Positions 23,413 to 31,809 of a stretch of DNA of 64,000 nt are shown piece after piece. A program made the position numbers and the translations under genes. Below the pieces are notes generated by a model, which made no database searches, was not told where the DNA came from, and saw nothing but the letters and a program-made list of their open reading frames with translations. Positions within the stretch are counted from its first letter, which is position 1, and the number at the start of each line of letters is the position of its first letter. The stretch lies in NCBI GenBank assembly GCA_964389755.1, contig CAYMEW010000015.1, forward strand, positions 21,655-85,654, written 5' to 3'. This stretch comes from JBBSUQ01 sp964389755 (GTDB lineage Bacteria > Bacteroidota > Bacteroidia > Flavobacteriales_D > Crocinitomicaceae).

Positions 23413-24245
23413 ACATACTTTCAACCCTTACGCCCACCGAAACCTACCTGTTACTTCAGGGAAATGACGCCCGTTACCGGGATTTGCTCCGCTATACATT
23501 TCTGAACCTCGTATTGAAAAAAGTGTTGCAGGTTGAAGAACGGACGGTACGCACTTCGCGCAGAAGAGATCGTTCGGTTCGCAGCGTGTATGTTTCTACG
23601 GGCACGAACTTTGAAGGATATCATCCTGAACCCTGCGAGATGCCTTTTCTCTATTTTTTCAGGAAAAACGCCACGATGTCCGTGTTAATGCGTCACCTGG
23701 TGCGTGCCGCAACGGAAGAAACGTCTGAACGTGCTTACCGGAAACTGGTGATAACAAGTAATAATCTGAGCGGATTGCTTCGGCAAAATTTTATTCAGCG
23801 TGCGCTGGGACGTTTCGCTTATTCAGACCACGGCAGGCAAGTGCGCGACGGAATCCGGCGATACCTGGATGAGGTGGATCGTGAAATCAGTGCGATGCCT
23901 GAAAAAGATCCGCAGAAGGTAATCGAAAAAATGGCTCCTTTGGGCGGAAACGGATTCCTGCTTGAAAGCTATTCGGGTCAGTGGAAAAAAGAAGTAGACC
24001 GGTCACTCAAGCAGGAATTTGAACGGAAACACATGTATACCGATTCTTCGGAAGCTTTTCCGGCGGCTTTGGGGTGGTTGCTCTTTTACGGCACGGATTT
24101 CAGTGACAGCTTTGACCATCATGTCGACAGTGCTTTTGATGCGGCCTGTTCTGGTTGCGGAACTAGCGATAACTCGGGATGCAACAGTGGATGCAGCAGT
24201 TGCGGGAGTGGTTGTAGCGGTTGCGGTGGTTGCGGTGGCAGTTGA
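23409..24245 (+). CDS. Protein with a Gly/Cys-rich C-terminal tail
   Basis: The 278-residue protein has a helical, charged body of about 245 residues, without a clear signal peptide, that resembles the soluble parts of bacterial TIGR04222-type proteins. The tail of about 33 residues is nearly all Gly, Ser and Cys, with eight Cys in spacings such as CSGC, CSSC and CGGC. Such tails can bind metal, form disulphides or, in other families, be modified peptides; none of these can be decided here. The gene is translationally coupled to the WHxHL gene. Confidence 0.72.
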   Translation: MNILSTLTPTETYLLLQGNDARYRDLLRYTFLNLVLKKVLQVEERTVRTSRRRDRSVRSVYVSTGTNFEGYHPEPCEMPFLYFFRKNATMSVLMRHLVRAATEETSERAYRKLVITSNNLSGLLRQNFIQRALGRFAYSDHGRQVRDGIRRYLDEVDREISAMPEKDPQKVIEKMAPLGGNGFLLESYSGQWKKEVDRSLKQEFERKHMYTDSSEAFPAALGWLLFYGTDFSDSFDHHVDSAFDAACSGCGTSDNSGCNSGCSSCGSGCSGCGGCGGS

Positions 24246-24293
24246 GCGATTCGGTTTTTTTTTTGTATCTTCAGGTAACTAAAATTACCTTTT

Positions 24294-24785
24294 ATGAATG
24301 CTAAACAATTTCAACACACCCCGTGTCCGGTTTGTCAGGGCGCGGTAATCGGCAGGTCTGACAAGCGGTATTGCTCTGTTCAATGTAAAAATGCACATCA
24401 TCTAGCGGCGCGAAAAATAAACCGACCGATGACGGAAGAACAGAACCGACGATTATTACGGAACCTGACACTCCTGGAGGGAATCATGGGAAACGATGGG
24501 AAAACGCTTCGGATCCATAAAGATGAACTAATCCGCAGGGGATTCGATCCGGACTCGGTGACAGGACTAAAGTTTCGGAAGAACGGATATCGTTTGTATT
24601 GTTATCATTTCAGCTTCACGATTTCGGCGGATGGGATTCTGCACGTTATTAGGCACGATAAAGTAGCAGAAGAGTTGCCGGGATTTTATGAACGCTGGAC
24701 GATCGACTATCCTGAGAATGGGAAGGTGAATCGGAGGGAACGCCGAAGAAAGGAACGGCAGAAAAGGTTCAGTCAACGCGAATAG
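24294..24785 (+). CDS. Zinc-ribbon protein, unknown function
   Basis: The 163-residue protein opens with CPVCQGAVIGRSDKRYCSVQC, a four-Cys zinc ribbon (residues about 11-31), then a helical linker, a domain with several aromatic strands (NGYRLYCYHFSF, about 97-108) and a strongly basic C-terminus (RRERRRKERQKR). The basic tail suggests nucleic-acid contact. Homologues are frequent in Flavobacteriales but uncharacterised as far as I know. A short hairpin (GGTAA/TTACC) and a TATCTTCA element lie just upstream. Confidence 0.7.
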   Translation: MNAKQFQHTPCPVCQGAVIGRSDKRYCSVQCKNAHHLAARKINRPMTEEQNRRLLRNLTLLEGIMGNDGKTLRIHKDELIRRGFDPDSVTGLKFRKNGYRLYCYHFSFTISADGILHVIRHDKVAEELPGFYERWTIDYPENGKVNRRERRRKERQKRFSQRE

Positions 24786-25024
24786 CTAACGGATAAGAAA
24801 CGATTATTCTAATTGACAATCAGTGGCTTGTTTAAAAATCCTCAGCGAATAGCAGATCCGTAGGATCACACGACACCTCATTTAAAGAAATCCATATCCA
24901 AAATCTGCCGAAAAACCGGATTCACGCATCCGGAACCCGCCCGTCTTCCGTTTAAAAAACCATCGGATCTGATGAAATCTCGATGCCGAAGGTCACTCTC
25001 ATACCTGAAATTCGCGCCGAATCG

Positions 25025-25032
25025 TATCTTTG
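25025..25032 (+). promoter_or_regulatory. TAnnTTTG -7 box for rsgA
   Basis: TATCTTTG, six bases before the rsgA ATG, matches the -7 consensus exactly. The leader would be almost absent, which is common in this phylum. Confidence 0.6.
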
Positions 25033-25037
25033 CATCC

Positions 25038-25988
25038 ATGCCGGTACGCGGAAAAGTCATTAAATCGACAGGGAAATGGTACGATGTAGAACTCGAGGAC
25101 GGGTCACTCGTGCGCTGCCGCATACGTGGAAAGATCCGGCTCGAAAGCCTGCGAACAACGAACCCGGTTGCCGTGGGAGATCAGGTGCTCATATCCGCAG
25201 ATACCGACGAAGAAGGTGTTCGCACGATTCTCGACTACGAAGAACGCACCAACTACATCGTCCGTAAGTCCACCAACCTGTCCAAACAGATGCAGATTCT
25301 GGCTGCTAACGTGGACCGGGCCTACCTCATCGTAACGCTGGTGAATCCGGTTACACAGCTCGCTTTTATCGATCGTTTCCTCGTTTCAGCGGAGTCCTTT
25401 CGGATCCCTGTTACAATTCTGTTCAATAAAACGGATCTGTACAACGAAGATCAGGCAGAATACCTCCAGGCGCTCATGCACATGTACCGAACGATCGGCT
25501 ACACCTGCGAAGCGATATCCGCAGAAAACAAAGAGAACATCGATTTCCTGAAGAATGAGATCGCCGGTAAACAGGTGATGCTTTCCGGGCACAGCGGGGT
25601 CGGAAAAAGTACGCTCATCAATACGCTTGATCCGAATTTTAAACTGAAAACGGGCGAGATCTCGCAGGCGCATTTACAGGGACAGCATACCACGACTTTC
25701 GCCGAGATGTTTAAGCTTGACAATGGCGGTTACATCATCGACACACCCGGCATCCGCGCATTCGGGATCGTGAACCTCGAGAAAGAATACATTTCGCATT
25801 ATTTCCCGGAAATGCGCGCTCTGCTCAATCATTGTAAGTTTCACAATTGCCTGCACCTCAACGAACCGAAATGTGCCGTGCGCGAAGCAGTGGAAAACGG
25901 GGAGATCTATGAAAGCCGTTATCATTCATACCGCCAGTTGATGGAAGAAGACGAGAACGAGACCTATCGCAAAAACGAATACAAATGA
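25038..25988 (+). CDS. rsgA: Ribosome small-subunit-dependent GTPase A
   Basis: RsgA is a circularly permuted GTPase that helps late maturation of the 30S subunit. The product from 25038 (MPVRGKVIKSTGKWYDVEL) is 316 residues. It has an OB fold at the N-terminus, the G4 motif FNKTDLY before the P-loop GHSGVGKSTLIN, G3 DTPG, and a C-terminal zinc finger with CKFHNCLHLNEPKC. A longer frame from 24972 runs across the promoter and is unlikely. The stop overlaps dtd by four bases. Confidence 0.95.
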   Translation: MPVRGKVIKSTGKWYDVELEDGSLVRCRIRGKIRLESLRTTNPVAVGDQVLISADTDEEGVRTILDYEERTNYIVRKSTNLSKQMQILAANVDRAYLIVTLVNPVTQLAFIDRFLVSAESFRIPVTILFNKTDLYNEDQAEYLQALMHMYRTIGYTCEAISAENKENIDFLKNEIAGKQVMLSGHSGVGKSTLINTLDPNFKLKTGEISQAHLQGQHTTTFAEMFKLDNGGYIIDTPGIRAFGIVNLEKEYISHYFPEMRALLNHCKFHNCLHLNEPKCAVREAVENGEIYESRYHSYRQLMEEDENETYRKNEYK

Positions 25989-26434
25989 GGGCCATCATTC
26001 AACGCGTTTCAAAAGCAGCAGTACATATCGACGGGAATACTCATTCCGCGATTCAAAAAGGATTGATGATCCTGCTCGGAGTGGAAGAAGCAGACACTTC
26101 CGAAGATTCGGAGTACCTCGTGAAAAAGATCTCCCAAATGCGGATTTTTCCGGATAAAGATGGGAAAATGAATCTGTCCGTGCAGGATGTGAACGGAGAA
26201 TTGCTGCTCGTTAGTCAGTTTACGTTACACGCGTCTACTAAGAAAGGAAACCGCCCGAGTTTTATAAAGGCTGCGCGACCCGATACGGCGATCCCGCTTT
26301 ATGAAAAAACGGCTGAGCTATTTAAAGCAGAAGGGATTCCGGTGAAAACCGGTGTCTTCGGGGCGGATATGCAGGTAGAACTTATTAACGACGGACCCGT
26401 AACCGTTATAATCGACTCTAAAAACAGGGAATAA
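25985..26434 (+). CDS. dtd: D-aminoacyl-tRNA deacylase
   Basis: Dtd removes D-amino acids from tRNA, and glycine mischarged on tRNA-Ala. The 149-residue protein has MRAIIQRVSKAAV at the N-terminus, the SQFTL motif (SQFTLHASTKKGNRPSF, about 78-94) and the cross-subunit NDGPVT motif near the C-terminus. Length is normal. It is the second gene of a tight operon, with four bases shared with rsgA and one base with the next gene. Confidence 0.95.
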   Translation: MRAIIQRVSKAAVHIDGNTHSAIQKGLMILLGVEEADTSEDSEYLVKKISQMRIFPDKDGKMNLSVQDVNGELLLVSQFTLHASTKKGNRPSFIKAARPDTAIPLYEKTAELFKAEGIPVKTGVFGADMQVELINDGPVTVIIDSKNRE

Positions 26435-26763
26435 TGGAACTGAACGAAGCGCAAAAGATCGTGGACAAGTGGATTAAGGAGTATGGCGTTCGTTATTTCA
26501 ACGAGCTGACCAATACTGCGATGCTGATGGAAGAAGTAGGGGAGGTGGCCCGGATCATGGCGCGACGCTACGGCGAGCAAAGCGAGAAAGAAAGTGATAA
26601 AGATAAAGACCTGGGCGACGAAATGGCAGATGTGCTGTTCGTCCTGATTTGCCTGGCGAACCAAACCGGCATTGACCTTGAAGCAGCCCTGAAAAAGAAC
26701 CTTGATAAGAAAACGAAGCGCGACGGAACCCGTCACCGCGAAAACCCGAAACTGAACGATTGA
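26434..26763 (+). CDS. MazG-like nucleotide pyrophosphohydrolase
   Basis: The 109-residue all-helical protein has the metal-binding residues of the MazG/dUTPase-like superfamily: EEVGEVARIMARR (about 29-41) and DLGDEMADVLFVLICLANQ (about 56-74). Enzymes of this group hydrolyse nucleoside triphosphates to monophosphates and clean damaged nucleotides. It overlaps the dtd stop by one base (TAATG) and precedes the helicase-like gene by one base. Confidence 0.9.
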   Translation: MELNEAQKIVDKWIKEYGVRYFNELTNTAMLMEEVGEVARIMARRYGEQSEKESDKDKDLGDEMADVLFVLICLANQTGIDLEAALKKNLDKKTKRDGTRHRENPKLND

Positions 26764-26764
26764 T

Positions 26765-27382
26765 ATGTCACGCGCACTTAAAAAACTCGACGAACGCCTC
26801 GAAGGCACGCTATCTGAACTGCAACTGGCTCCGCTCCGGGAAGAAGAAACGGTGTTGCTATCCAAAAGCAAACAGGGCGGCGATCTCTTGCTGTGCTCAC
26901 GCGAAAACCTGCTAAATGGCATCGTACTGACTGCTATCCAGAAAGTACCTGAGTCGCTCGAAGGTTCACCACGTGTACTCGTCGTTACGGCCAGGCCGGA
27001 AAAAGCGTTTGAAATGTATAAACTGGCGCTCGACTTGCTCAAACGCACGGAAGTGGATCCGGAACACGCGCACGACACGGGCAACCAGATCGAGCAGCGC
27101 AACGACATTTTCGAAGGTGCGGAAATGATCTTCGGAAACCTGCGCCGCGTCTACGACCTCTACATCCAGAACGGCATCAACATGAACCTCTTGCAACTCG
27201 TAATCCTAGACGACCTCGACGAAATGCTTCGCCATGGAAACGCCGGACAGCTCAATCGCCTGCTCGAAAGTTTCCCCAAATGCCAGCGCATGGCCATCAC
27301 CACACAACTTACTCCTAAAGTAGAAAGCATTTTACCCGATTTTCTGGTGAACCCGGAGGAAAGGGATTTTTTAAATCGTTAA
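26765..27382 (+). CDS. Degenerate DEAD-box helicase-like domain
   Basis: The 205-residue protein covers one RecA-like helicase domain only. LLLCSRENLLNGIVLTAIQ sits where motif I should be, but the Walker A sequence is gone. Motif II reads VILDDLDEML instead of LDEADxM, and the motif III region is MAITTQLT instead of SAT. RVLVVTARPEKAFEM matches motif Ia. It therefore probably neither binds nor hydrolyses ATP normally. The second RecA domain is absent. It is the last gene of the rsgA-dtd-mazG operon, so it may have a role linked to translation or RNA quality. Its end overlaps the DUF5615 gene tail-to-tail by four bases. Confidence 0.7.
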   Translation: MSRALKKLDERLEGTLSELQLAPLREEETVLLSKSKQGGDLLLCSRENLLNGIVLTAIQKVPESLEGSPRVLVVTARPEKAFEMYKLALDLLKRTEVDPEHAHDTGNQIEQRNDIFEGAEMIFGNLRRVYDLYIQNGINMNLLQLVILDDLDEMLRHGNAGQLNRLLESFPKCQRMAITTQLTPKVESILPDFLVNPEERDFLNR

Positions 27383-27720
27383 GCTAGCGTCAAACAAGCA
27401 GGTTTTTCTGGCAATGACTCTTCAATGAAATCACGTATAAGTTCGAATCGCTTGATGAATAGCTGCGCAATTTCGTCTGTCCGTAAATTTCCGGTGCGTA
27501 ACCAAATGATTTTAGGAGGGTGGCCGTTTAATTGGATGAGGTCATAAAAATCGGTATCAAAACTAACAATGGTATAGTGATGATCTCTGGCAAACCTCCA
27601 TATTTCAATGTCAGTTGCATCTTCAAGTCCTACTTCCCGGACCTGCTTCGCATCCGGAAAAACCGTTCTGATTTTGTGTATCACATGAAATGAAATATTT
27701 TGATCGAAAAGTAACGTCAT
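27379..27720 (-). CDS. DUF5615 PIN-like toxin candidate
   Basis: The 113-residue protein begins MTLLFDQNIS and contains EVGLEDATDIEIWRFARD and VSFDTDFYDLIQLNG, the acidic motifs of the PIN-like DUF5615 family. The pattern fits an RNase-type toxin. It starts on the last base of the DUF433 stop (TAATG), the standard order for this module with the antitoxin first. The antitoxin-toxin reading is established for the family pairing in general, inferred for this locus. Confidence 0.82.
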   Translation of the reverse strand: MTLLFDQNISFHVIHKIRTVFPDAKQVREVGLEDATDIEIWRFARDHHYTIVSFDTDFYDLIQLNGHPPKIIWLRTGNLRTDEIAQLFIKRFELIRDFIEESLPEKPACLTLA

Positions 27721-27941
27721 TAGGCAACCCTAAATCGTTGTTCACGATCCGCTGCATAAGCCAAACAGGCACGTATTTGATCCTCTGTTAATTCCGGGAA
27801 ATCGGAAATAATTTCCTGAACGGACATACCGGATGCGAGCCAGTTTAAAACATCAAATACCGTTATGCGGGTACCGTTGATACACGGTTTCCCAAAACGA
27901 ATTTCCGCATGGATGGAAATGTATTTTTTATAATCGATCAT
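27720..27941 (-). CDS. DUF433 antitoxin candidate
   Basis: The 73-residue protein has the DUF433 pattern: IRFGKPCINGTRITVFDVLNWLASG, then MSVQEIISDFPELTEDQIRACLAYA. This is a small winged-helix/helix-turn-helix type fold that probably binds DNA and neutralises the DUF5615 partner. It is probably autoregulated. It ends on the toxin start codon. Confidence 0.85.
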   Translation of the reverse strand: MIDYKKYISIHAEIRFGKPCINGTRITVFDVLNWLASGMSVQEIISDFPELTEDQIRACLAYAADREQRFRVA

Positions 27942-28134
27942 GATTCGTTCTTATTAGCTAATTTACGAATTCTATTTCGAAAAGTATGCATGAGTGGCAT
28001 AAAATGCTGAGAATAAAGGAGGGGAGATTTCTCGCACCTAAATCGAATTCTGCCAGTCACAACGCTATCGTTCACGCAACAATTTATCGGCTCTTGTGCT
28101 AATTTCGAACAGCTTCAAAAAGTGCCGAGCCGTT
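27942..28134. other. Intergenic region upstream of the DUF433 gene
   Basis: I see no gene. The region holds the DUF433 promoter on the minus strand and the end of the broken gene that follows. Confidence 0.5.
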
Positions 28135-28715
28135 TCAAATGAAATACAACGCTGGAGTAAGTGAAATAGTATTTCCGAAGAAATAGGTAGTGTAACCTTC
28201 GCCATGCGAATCCTGATAATCGTATTCAAGGCCGGACTTCAGTAACAGTTGGATCAGGCATTGTTGGTAAACTTTCACGTATATGAAAAATCAATTGAAA
28301 TTTCCCGGTTTCGTTTAGAGCGGGTCGCTGATGCACGCCGGACGGAAGCATCTTCTTTATCGATTTTCTTAAGCGTAAATCCCAAATCGAGCATGTGGTC
28401 AATAAACTCCCGCAGGCCTTTATTGATGACCCAGTATTTGAAATACGCTTCAAGCGAGGCTTTGCCGGTCTTCAAAATGGCCTCTGTGGAGTCTTCAATG
28501 GGCTGAAAATGAATGTTTAGAGTTGGGAAGGTAATAACCACCTCACAATCGAAATTTTTTGAATCGTAAGTGAGTATGGAATGAATGATCCCGTGATCGT
28601 TGATCACAATAAATTCTTTATTTTTTTGAAACTCCCACATTTGTTCTACACCTCTAAAATATTTATTTCTGAGTTTCCAATCGAAATCGGATAATTGAAC
28701 TTTAACCTTCCTCAA
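28135..28715 (-). pseudogene. Broken gene, unknown function
   Basis: The first frame opens at a TTG (28713-28715), encodes about 146 residues (YFRGVEQMWEFQKNKEF, VVITFPTLNIHFQP) and stops at 28275. A second frame, shifted by -1, is open from about 28290 to a stop at 28135 and reads as normal protein (VKVYQQCLIQLLLKSG, YFFGNTISLTP). Joining the two gives about 190 residues. The only start is a TTG 14 bp from the divergent DUF2254 ATG, so the 5' end may also be missing. I do not recognise the family. Confidence 0.55.
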
Positions 28716-28729
28716 ACGTTGGTATATCC

Positions 28730-29953
28730 ATGCAGTTCACACAGAACGTTCTCTACTGGTTACGGCACCGCTACCGGAAAATACTTAACAGCATCGCCTT
28801 TTACCCGGCCCTGATCGGATTTTGCTTCCTGCTGCTTTCCATCGGCGTATTATACCTGGATTATTCAGGGTTCGGGGAAAAACTCACTTCCGGAATTGAC
28901 TGGCTTACGCTCAAGGATTCGTCCACGGCGCGGAGCATCGTCGCTGCGATTGTAACGGGAATCATTTCACTTACCGTGTTCAGTTTTTCGATGGTGATGA
29001 TCGTCCTCAACCAGGCGGCGTCGAATATGTCGAACCGTGTGCTGGACAAACTCATCGGGAACCGTTTCCAACAGGTTGTGCTTGGCATTTACATCGGCAC
29101 GATCGTTTATGCGCTCTTCCTGCTTTCCAATATCCGCGACATAGACTCCGGCCTGCAAGTGCCCGTCATCGGCATCTACCTGCTTATTTGCATCACGATC
29201 TTCGACATCTTCCTGTTTATCTATTTTCTGCATTACATCACGCAGTCCGTAAAATACGAGGTGATCACTCAGCGCTTATACGAAAGTACCCGCGAGGCCA
29301 TGCGCGTGCAATGCGATATCTATGAACTGGAACCGGACATCGACGCGCCGGAACTGACGCAACGTGTTTGCTTCCCGCTTTCCGGTATTTACTGCGGGTT
29401 CGGGGAAGAACAGCTTGTGACGTTCTGCGAAAAGCACGACCTGGTGCTCCGATTTATGCATCCTCCGGGAACGTTCGTGCTGAGTGGATCAGATTTGCTT
29501 GTCTGCAATAAACCGATTTCCGCTGACATACTTCGCGACCTGATGAAATGCGTATTGATCCAGGAAAAAGAATCGATTGAAGACGATTACGTATACGGAT
29601 TGCAACAACTGAAAGAAATAGCCAACCGCGCGCTGAGTCCGGGTATTAACGACCAGGGAACGGCTATCGTCGCGCTGCGGTCGCTGTTCACACTCCTTGC
29701 AAAGCGCCTGCGCAGTTTCCCGAAAAAGACCATCTACGATTCGCAAATGAAGCTGCGCATCCTCCCAAATACGCACGACTTCGAATCGCTCGTGCGCCTG
29801 TGCGTATTCCCGGTCTGGCACTATGGGAAAGACGATCCGTGCATTCAACGCGAAATGCGCCTGCTCATCACGCAGTTGAACACCATTCAGTCCACTGCTG
29901 TTATGAACGAGTTGCTCGGAGAAGTGGAGGCTGCTGGTGAAATTGATAATTAG
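28730..29953 (+). CDS. DUF2254 membrane protein
   Basis: The 407-residue protein has four membrane helices in the first 175 residues, including SLTVFSFSMVMIVLNQAAS (about 82-100), which is the signature of the DUF2254 family, then a soluble C-terminal domain of about 230 residues with KEIANRALSPGINDQGTAI (another family hallmark). The function is unknown. It is divergent from the broken gene and convergent with the SecB-like gene, overlapping it by four bases tail-to-tail. Confidence 0.85.
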   Translation: MQFTQNVLYWLRHRYRKILNSIAFYPALIGFCFLLLSIGVLYLDYSGFGEKLTSGIDWLTLKDSSTARSIVAAIVTGIISLTVFSFSMVMIVLNQAASNMSNRVLDKLIGNRFQQVVLGIYIGTIVYALFLLSNIRDIDSGLQVPVIGIYLLICITIFDIFLFIYFLHYITQSVKYEVITQRLYESTREAMRVQCDIYELEPDIDAPELTQRVCFPLSGIYCGFGEEQLVTFCEKHDLVLRFMHPPGTFVLSGSDLLVCNKPISADILRDLMKCVLIQEKESIEDDYVYGLQQLKEIANRALSPGINDQGTAIVALRSLFTLLAKRLRSFPKKTIYDSQMKLRILPNTHDFESLVRLCVFPVWHYGKDDPCIQREMRLLITQLNTIQSTAVMNELLGEVEAAGEIDN

Positions 29954-30384
29954 TTATTTCCGGATGTAAAATACTTTGGATCCACAATGGGAAGAATTGC
30001 GTTATGAAGAAAGGTGCCTCGATAAAAAGAGAACATCATACCCCGGGTAGTTGAAATAGCGATGGAGTTAAGAGAGAAAATAAGTTGATCGGGAAGTGTA
30101 AAACGATTATCTTCTTTAAAGTAATATTCCGAAAGATTAGGGATTTCGTAAACACAACTCGTACGGATTTTACCGTATAACTCTGATTCAGTTTCTCCCA
30201 TAATGCGAACATTGCAGATTACAATAAATGAAGTGTCTTCCGGGTTTGTAATGTGATGTTCCAGATTAATATCAAACTCGAATACGGAACTTTCGGACAA
30301 AGGTTTACCGGGCAAAATAAGTGACGACTCAAGTAACTCGATAGACCTGATCTGAAATTGTATTGGATCTTTTTTTTTACTCAT
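29950..30384 (-). CDS. SecB-like chaperone of a TAC toxin-antitoxin system
   Basis: The 144-residue protein has the SecB-like fold pattern. INLEHHITNPEDTSFIVI gives an early strand pair, and the C-terminal half SIAISTTRGMMFSFYRGTFL followed by HNAILPIVDP is the conserved end of SecB-like proteins linked to toxin-antitoxin-chaperone loci. In TAC systems the chaperone stabilises the antitoxin. It is the third gene of the operon, 13 bp after the antitoxin. The toxin gene here is broken, so it may now be a remnant. Confidence 0.82.
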   Translation of the reverse strand: MSKKKDPIQFQIRSIELLESSLILPGKPLSESSVFEFDINLEHHITNPEDTSFIVICNVRIMGETESELYGKIRTSCVYEIPNLSEYYFKEDNRFTLPDQLIFSLNSIAISTTRGMMFSFYRGTFLHNAILPIVDPKYFTSGNN

Positions 30385-30397
30385 CTTGCTTTGTGCT

Positions 30398-30835
30398 TTA
30401 TGCTGACTCGCGAATGTGTGTTATTATTGATCGGGCAGAGTATTGTTTATTCATAATTGGTTGACCAAAGATCATTTCGTTTAAACAGGCTGTTTCGGTA
30501 ATTTGAACTTGTCGGCTTACTAGGGCGCGATAGATTACGACCGGTTTTATTTGTTTGGGTTCCTCCGGGTTCAATAGCGAAACACCGAGGGCATTTTCCA
30601 GTTCTATCAGCGTGTCTACTGTAAAGTTGTGCGTTCCGGACAGCCACTTCGAAATTATGGAAGGGTTTTCTTTGCCTACTGCGGCCAAAAGATCTTTCTT
30701 TTTCCAGTTTTTCGCTTGCATGGCTTTTTCAATACGAACCGCCAACATCATTTTTGCGTCTGTTTTAGCTTGTTCTAACGGCGTAATTTCCGCAAGTAAC
30801 TGGTCCAAAGTACTGGTGGGATTATTCTTTTTCAT
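30398..30835 (-). CDS. HigA-like antitoxin with chaperone-addiction tail (TAC)
   Basis: A frame begins at 30886, but the toxin overlap and MKKNNPTSTLDQLL point to a start at 30835. The 145-residue protein has an XRE helix-turn-helix in the middle (NWKKKDLLAAVGKENPSIIS, KWLSGTHNFTVDTLIELENA). After it a hydrophobic tail (IKPVVIYRALVSRQVQITE) would be the chaperone-addiction region bound by the SecB-like protein. It probably represses the operon. Its start overlaps the end of the toxin frame by 14 bases. Confidence 0.85.
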   Translation of the reverse strand: MKKNNPTSTLDQLLAEITPLEQAKTDAKMMLAVRIEKAMQAKNWKKKDLLAAVGKENPSIISKWLSGTHNFTVDTLIELENALGVSLLNPEEPKQIKPVVIYRALVSRQVQITETACLNEMIFGQPIMNKQYSARSIITHIRESA

Positions 30836-31326
30836 TGTTCTCTGTAATGTCAAATTCAAGGTTTCCTTCAAAATCAAGGTAGTCATTCATATAATAAATG
30901 TCTTTTTCCCTGATTCTTTGCGTAATAATCGCCGATAATTTACGCAGGAAATAATTTTCGCTCTTAAGTTTTTCGTCTTCCTGTAATGCGCTTATCGATT
31001 TGGGCTTGTATCCGCCGCTTCCTAAAACGATTAATTGAGATCCGTATACAATATAACCTCAAATTGCTGTTTGGGATATCGTAAAGCGCACAAACACCAT
31101 CCCCGGGAGCGCCTTCCCATTCTTTGAAAAATTGCACACGGGCACCGGTCTTTGTCCCTATAGTTCTTAAACGTTGAATGATATCTTTTGTTTCACTTTT
31201 AAATGAAATTGAATATTCGTTAACAAATTTTTCAAACAGTGTGGTACTTTCATCTTCAAGATACACCGAGTAAATTGAAGCCTCCTTGCCACTCAAGCTA
31301 TCTATTTTTACTAATTTGCATTTCAT
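30822..31326 (-). pseudogene. HigB-like TAC toxin gene broken by a frameshift
   Basis: From the ATG at 31326 the frame encodes a HigB-like toxin as far as GDGVCALYDIPNSNLRLYCI. At about 31044 it shifts; the original frame then runs out of family character and stops at 30964. The correct continuation, in another frame, reads GSQLIVLGSGGYKPKSISAL and ends in ITENNEKE at 30822, exactly overlapping the antitoxin start. The family normally has Arg-Tyr-Gly here, so a 5-base deletion between two TACG copies would explain the break. If real, the toxin is inactive. Sequencing error is the alternative. Confidence 0.75.
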
Positions 31327-31809
31327 TCAGGCGAGCGTTCAAAGGTATAGTTTATTTTATATAACACAAATAAATTTTACTTAAAAGTGAATTTTATTCA
31401 TTTTTTATTATTTGTTACGGATTAGGCAAGTTAGTGAAATTTATTTATAGTTGAACTATGTCTTAGTAATAAAACTTCCTCTGGCAAATGATTCAATTTC
31501 ATCAATTCAAAGATCGAATTGAAAATACCGGTATGAAATCCCGAAGCGAAACCGTGTACCCGGCAAAACCTCTTCCAGCCTTGGAGAACCCGGTTTTTAA
31601 GACGCCAAAAATTTGGATAACAAGTGAGGAGAACAAGCGCAGCTTGTGAAGACCAAGTGGTAGCGCAGGGAACTCCAAAGGAGATCACCGATCCTGTCCA
31701 AATTTTCAAGGCTGAAAAATCAACGCAACGGTAGTGGAGTTGAAGGGTTCTCCACAGCCCTTGATTTTTTGTTTCTTTTGCATCAAGGCAAAAGAAAGGA
31801 GAAAGAAAA
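31327..31809. other. Long intergenic stretch with a strong hairpin
   Basis: I see no supported gene. A 137-codon frame on the minus strand (31431-31844) has non-biological composition and overlaps the 31810 gene. Several short inverted repeats occur, and TTTCTTTTGC/GCAAAAGAAA at 31772-31797 forms a ten-base hairpin. The style is that of intergenic repeats common in this phylum. Confidence 0.45.
31772..31797. repeat. Ten-base inverted repeat (hairpin)
   Basis: TTTCTTTTGC, six bases, GCAAAAGAAA. It lies next to the end of the 31810 gene on the minus strand. A similar T/A-rich hairpin lies near 63855. Confidence 0.6.
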
